A stretch of 64,000 nucleotides of DNA from Halobacillus sp. A1 (lineage in GTDB: Bacteria; Bacillota; Bacilli; Bacillales; Halobacillaceae). Shown piece after piece: positions 61,161 through 64,000 of the stretch. The translations under genes and the position numbers were made by a program. Below the pieces are notes generated by a model. The model had not been told where the DNA came from, did not search any database, and saw only the letters and a program-made list of their open reading frames with translations. The DNA is taken from assembly GCF_024189295.1 (NCBI RefSeq), contig NZ_JAIZEN010000007.1, positions 1-64,000 of the forward strand, written 5' to 3'. Numbering within the stretch: the first letter of the stretch is position 1; each line of letters opens with the position of its first letter.

Positions 61161-61589
61161 ATGAATTTGCGGTTTAAGGATTATATCAGCATCAAACTCC
61201 ATCAGACTGACCTGAAGCTGACGGGGTATATTAAGTCGAAGCTGGCTCCCTACGGACTCGCTCCAGAACAGAATCTGATTATGATGCTGCTTTGGGAGAA
61301 AGATGGATGGACGCAGAATCAGCTTGCCCACCAATTGGATAAAGACAAAACGAATATTGCTCGAATGGCTTCGAGTTTAGAGAAAAAGGGCTTCATTACC
61401 CGTCGATTTTGTACAGATGACCGACGTTCACTGGAATTGTACCTTACGGATAGTGGCAGGGCTTTAAAAGAAGAAGTGCTTCCTGTGGCTGAAGTGTTCA
61501 ATGATGTTGTGACAGAGGGTATTTCTGACGAAGAGCTGGAGCAGCTTGACCGTCTTCTTACAAAAATGCAAAAGAACATGGATAAATAG
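61161..61589 (+). CDS. MarR family transcriptional regulator
   Basis: A 142-residue winged-helix regulator: 'TQNQLAHQLDKDKTNIARMA', KKGFITRR and the wing DDRRSLELYLTDSG. Members respond to phenolic, oxidative or antibiotic ligands. AAGGAAGGG precedes the ATG. Palindromes flank its gene on both sides, indicating self-repression and control of the pirin gene. Confidence 0.9.
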   Translation: MNLRFKDYISIKLHQTDLKLTGYIKSKLAPYGLAPEQNLIMMLLWEKDGWTQNQLAHQLDKDKTNIARMASSLEKKGFITRRFCTDDRRSLELYLTDSGRALKEEVLPVAEVFNDVVTEGISDEELEQLDRLLTKMQKNMDK

Positions 61590-61604
61590 TTGATATAGCA
61601 ACTA
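61587..61604. promoter_or_regulatory. MarR operator upstream of the pirin gene
   Basis: TAGTTGATATAGCAACTA repeats the half-sites of 61117 exactly. It begins within the marR stop codon, ahead of the pirin ribosome binding site. Confidence 0.65.
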
Positions 61605-61626
61605 AAACCACGAAAGGATGATGAAG

Positions 61627-62481
61627 ATGTCTAAATTTCAGCGAGAAGTGAAGAAGCACTGGTATGTGGATTATAACGAAATGGGATTTCCGGCGATCCA
61701 GAAGGGCTGGGTATTGCCAGCAGATCGTTGGAAAGAGTTCGATCCGTTTATATTAATGGCAGAAGACTGGTTCAAAAAAGGGACCTTTCCGGACCACCCT
61801 CACCGCGGGTTCCAGACGGTTACCTATGTTGTTGATGGCCGTTTGGAACACATAGATAATGCTGGCGGACGAGATATTCTCGAGCCGGGTGATGTCCAGT
61901 ATATGAATGCTGGATGGGCTGCCCGGCATGCCGAGGAGGGGGTGGAAGATGACGTCGCTCACACACTGCAGTTGTGGCTGAACCTGCCGAAAGACAAAAA
62001 GAAATCTGAGACGATTTATCAAAACGTGTACGGAGAACAAGCGCCTGTCATGCCATTTAAAGGTGGATCATTGAAAGTCTTCTCCGGTGACCTGGCAGGT
62101 GTCCAAGGGCCTCTCGATTCGATTGTGCCGATTACGCTCAGTGAATGGACGATGGCTGAGGGATCGGAATATACGCTCGATCTACCTGAAAATCACAATG
62201 CTTTTTTATATGTGCTTGCAGGTGAAATCGAGGCTGGTGAGAACGAAGTGAATTTGAAAAAGCATGGCGTCGCGACATTATCTTTTAATGAGGAAGGCGA
62301 AGGTGCAAGTCAGATTACGATCAAGTCGAATCAACGCCAGACGAAAGTACTCGTCTATTCGGGCCGGCCGATCAACGAAGACATCGTTCAGCATGGTCCT
62401 TTCGTTATGAATACGATGGAAGAAATCAAACAAGCTTATGAGGATTACCGCAACGGCAAGTTTGGCCCTCCAGCTGAATAA
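61627..62481 (+). CDS. Pirin family protein
   Basis: A 284-residue double cupin. The N-terminal cupin holds the metal ligands in DHPHRGFQTVTYV and AGWAARHAEEG, as in pirins with quercetinase-like activity. The start at 61627 is favoured because AAAGG lies 9 bases upstream; ATG 61618 is too close. The role may be detoxification of quinones or flavonoids, inferred from the family. It follows the marR gene by 37 bp and shares its operator. Confidence 0.9.
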   Translation: MSKFQREVKKHWYVDYNEMGFPAIQKGWVLPADRWKEFDPFILMAEDWFKKGTFPDHPHRGFQTVTYVVDGRLEHIDNAGGRDILEPGDVQYMNAGWAARHAEEGVEDDVAHTLQLWLNLPKDKKKSETIYQNVYGEQAPVMPFKGGSLKVFSGDLAGVQGPLDSIVPITLSEWTMAEGSEYTLDLPENHNAFLYVLAGEIEAGENEVNLKKHGVATLSFNEEGEGASQITIKSNQRQTKVLVYSGRPINEDIVQHGPFVMNTMEEIKQAYEDYRNGKFGPPAE

Positions 62482-62499
62482 TCGTTTCAATGATCATGG

Positions 62500-62528
62500 A
62501 ACCCTGCAGATAAATCTTCTGTGGGGTT
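62500..62528 (+). terminator. Rho-independent terminator of the pirin gene
   Basis: AACCCTGCAGA and TCTGTGGGGTT pair with G-U pairs, followed by TTTTT. Confidence 0.82.
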
Positions 62529-62728
62529 TTTTTAAATTACGGATTTGTTACAATTCATCTAGTGATATACTGGTCTATATAGGAACAGGATAACAGCCTT
62601 TGAAAAATTAATTATACTTAGGTGAAATCAATCAGGAGGTTAGACAAGTTACGGTATTAAGCGTCAAAATCATTGCTTTGTGTAGGAATAGTTAATACAG
62701 CATAAAGTAGGGAGGGGGAGTAACACTC

Positions 62729-63022
62729 ATGAAATCCATCAAACTGAAAAAAGTGTTTCATCTGGAAAGTAACGAAGAAGTTAATTTCTCTAAGGGGGTA
62801 CTGCTTATCGATGATAAAGGCCCGACCGATAATTGGACGGTCAGTCTATCTAAAGTCAAAAATAGAGAAGTATTCACAGAGGCAGAAAATTCAAAGGAAA
62901 ATCACCGACTGCAATTATTCGATATTGAAGACAATTCTTACCAGGGCACTCTTGCTGCTGATAGAATCTCCCGTGACGGGACGATATTAATGAAATCGAT
63001 GGGTGAACTTAATAAAGCATGA
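62729..63022 (+). CDS. Unknown small soluble protein, 97 residues
   Basis: The protein begins MKSIKLKKVFHLESNEEV and contains GVLLIDDKGPTDNWTVSLS and 'YQGTLAADRISRDGTILMKS'. There is no signal or membrane helix. AGGGAGGGGGAG precedes the ATG. A terminator follows. No family recognised. Confidence 0.6.
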   Translation: MKSIKLKKVFHLESNEEVNFSKGVLLIDDKGPTDNWTVSLSKVKNREVFTEAENSKENHRLQLFDIEDNSYQGTLAADRISRDGTILMKSMGELNKA

Positions 63023-63027
63023 TATTG

Positions 63028-63050
63028 AAGAGTCCTTTTTCAGGGCTCTT
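63028..63050 (+). terminator. Rho-independent terminator
   Basis: AAGAGTCC and GGGCTCTT pair with one G-U around 7 nt, followed by TTTTTT. Confidence 0.8.
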
Positions 63051-63552
63051 TTTTGTATGGATTTTGTACTAGGTCAAATTATTGCCTCGAATTAAAAACA
63101 ATAATATTACACTATTTTCTTGCAGGTCACAATTGGAAAATACAGCAATAAATAATAGGAAATTAAAGGTATCTAGTTCTTAATAAAGAATTTATATTCG
63201 TCAGGGTTCAAAACTAGTTATTTTGAGCTTATTTAAAGGTTTACTGTCGTTCGTTATTAGGAATATAATTGTTCTTGTTGTAGAACGAATTTCCTGCAAG
63301 GTGGTGTTTACACTGAAGTGATAGAGAAAAAGTAGCATACATAGTCAAGGAAAGTGAAGCGATAGCGAGCTGAGTGACAACAATATCATAGCATGTCCTT
63401 ATTATGAGTTACGCACACAATCCAGTTGGCCTTGTAAGCCCTGTTACCGTCTATCATGCCTTTAACCTTTTCAAAGAAACTCGTAGGTAGTTCAAGTTGA
63501 TCAAGAAGGTAGTCATTACTAATTTTATACACAATAATAGGAGGATGAAAAA
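63051..63552. other. Intergenic region, no gene recognised
   Basis: About 500 bp. A GTTCT/AGAAC pair lies at about 63270. No gene with a ribosome binding site or strong terminator was found. It probably contains the promoter of the coiled-coil gene downstream. Confidence 0.45.
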
Positions 63553-64000
63553 ATGGGTATTATTTCAACGAAACTAATGGTAGGGGCTTTAGCAACAACA
63601 GTAGTAGCAGGTGGCGTTATGTTTACTGGCGGAGAGACTGTGGATAATGTAAAAGACCAATTGGGAGAATTAAAAAACAAAATAACTCAATATGAAATGA
63701 ATGAGAACGCTTTATTTGAAAAATTAGGATTTGTAAAAGCGGATGCGGAATCAAAGATTAATGATGCTAACGACAAACTTACGGAAGCTAAAAAGGAGAT
63801 TAACAACCTTAAGGCTGAGAAGAGTAAGTTGGTAGCTGATATCGATGATTTGAATGAAGAGATTTCCTCTTTGCAAGCTGAAATCGAAGGTCTTGAAGGT
63901 GATTTGAGTGAAGCTAATCAAATTATTAAGGAAAAGCAAGAACTTCTAGATAAAAAGACTGCAGAGCTTGAAGAAGTTACTGGAAATCTGGACGCATTAC
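63553..64000 (+). CDS. Exported coiled-coil protein, 3' end outside the window
   Basis: A partial protein of at least 149 residues with no stop in the window. The N-terminus has a hydrophobic helix (MGIISTKLMVGALATTVVAG), then a long heptad-rich coiled coil: AKKEINNLKAEKSKL, DDLNEEISSLQAEIEGLE, KEKQELLDKKTAELEEV. TAGGAGGATG precedes the ATG. It may be a membrane-anchored or surface filament-like protein; nothing more can be said without the rest. Confidence 0.75.
   Translation, partial: MGIISTKLMVGALATTVVAGGVMFTGGETVDNVKDQLGELKNKITQYEMNENALFEKLGFVKADAESKINDANDKLTEAKKEINNLKAEKSKLVADIDDLNEEISSLQAEIEGLEGDLSEANQIIKEKQELLDKKTAELEEVTGNLDAL

Overview
The window looks like a chromosomal segment of a moderately GC-poor, endospore-forming Bacillaceae bacterium, most likely a halotolerant genus such as Halobacillus or a close relative. 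This is inferred from gene content: class III fructose-1,6-bisphosphatase, a CsxC-like exosporium protein, a YrzI-like peptide, DUF4083, DUF4256 and DUF6366 proteins, strong AGGAGG ribosome binding sites, and poly-gamma-glutamate capsule genes. No rRNA, tRNA, CRISPR array, transposase or prophage gene was found.

Layout. 0-9 kb: a DUF1835 protein, a GDSL hydrolase, an AAA ATPase, a copper module (YdhK-type lipoprotein and CopB ATPase behind a CsoR-like operator), small membrane proteins, and an iron alcohol dehydrogenase divergent from an HxlR regulator. 9.3-9.75 kb: two copies in opposite orientation of a long structured repeat; two more copies lie at 31.0 and 33.7 kb. 9.9-15.7 kb: fbp, a lipoprotein, and a secreted protein with two cyanophycinase-like domains. 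16.1-20.8 kb: an AT-rich run of small genes, all on the plus strand, with remnants of two others, separated by short related hairpin repeats; it looks like a cassette array. 21.4-24.9 kb: capsule operon pgsB-pgsC-small membrane protein-capD, with no pgsA. 25.4-35 kb: acetyltransferases, Nudix, VOC, DUF4256, Dus, peptidase E, RDD and RibD-like proteins, with several broken genes. 35-41.7 kb: a quinone-oxidoreductase-like protein, an ECF-type sigma factor coupled to a five-repeat protein, and a four-gene operon of a mu-crystallin-family enzyme, a sodium:solute symporter and two unknowns. 41.8-50.4 kb: a kinase, a HAD phosphatase, membrane proteins, a YlmA-like ABC ATPase, a CsxC-like protein and a ferritin-cupin fusion. 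50.5-52.4 kb: an ABC-F ribosome-protection protein behind a three-codon leader ORF and a transcription attenuator. 54.3-57.1 kb: flavin reductase and a YhcYZ/AirSR-like two-component system. 58.4-60.9 kb: a poly-gamma-glutamate hydrolase divergent from an S-layer-anchored NlpC/P60 protein. 61.1-62.5 kb: a MarR regulator and a pirin sharing an identical operator half-site pair. The last gene, a coiled-coil protein, runs off the end.

Themes. Three loci may act on poly-gamma-glutamate or other amide polymers: synthesis and anchoring at 21-25 kb, hydrolysis at 58-61 kb, and possibly the double cyanophycinase at 13-16 kb. The window is rich in broken genes (psd, DUF6199, PspC, EAL, an EbsA-like gene and others), several at homopolymer tracts. 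These may reflect real decay, phase variation or sequencing error. Functional calls rest on recognised motifs and family knowledge; no database search was run.
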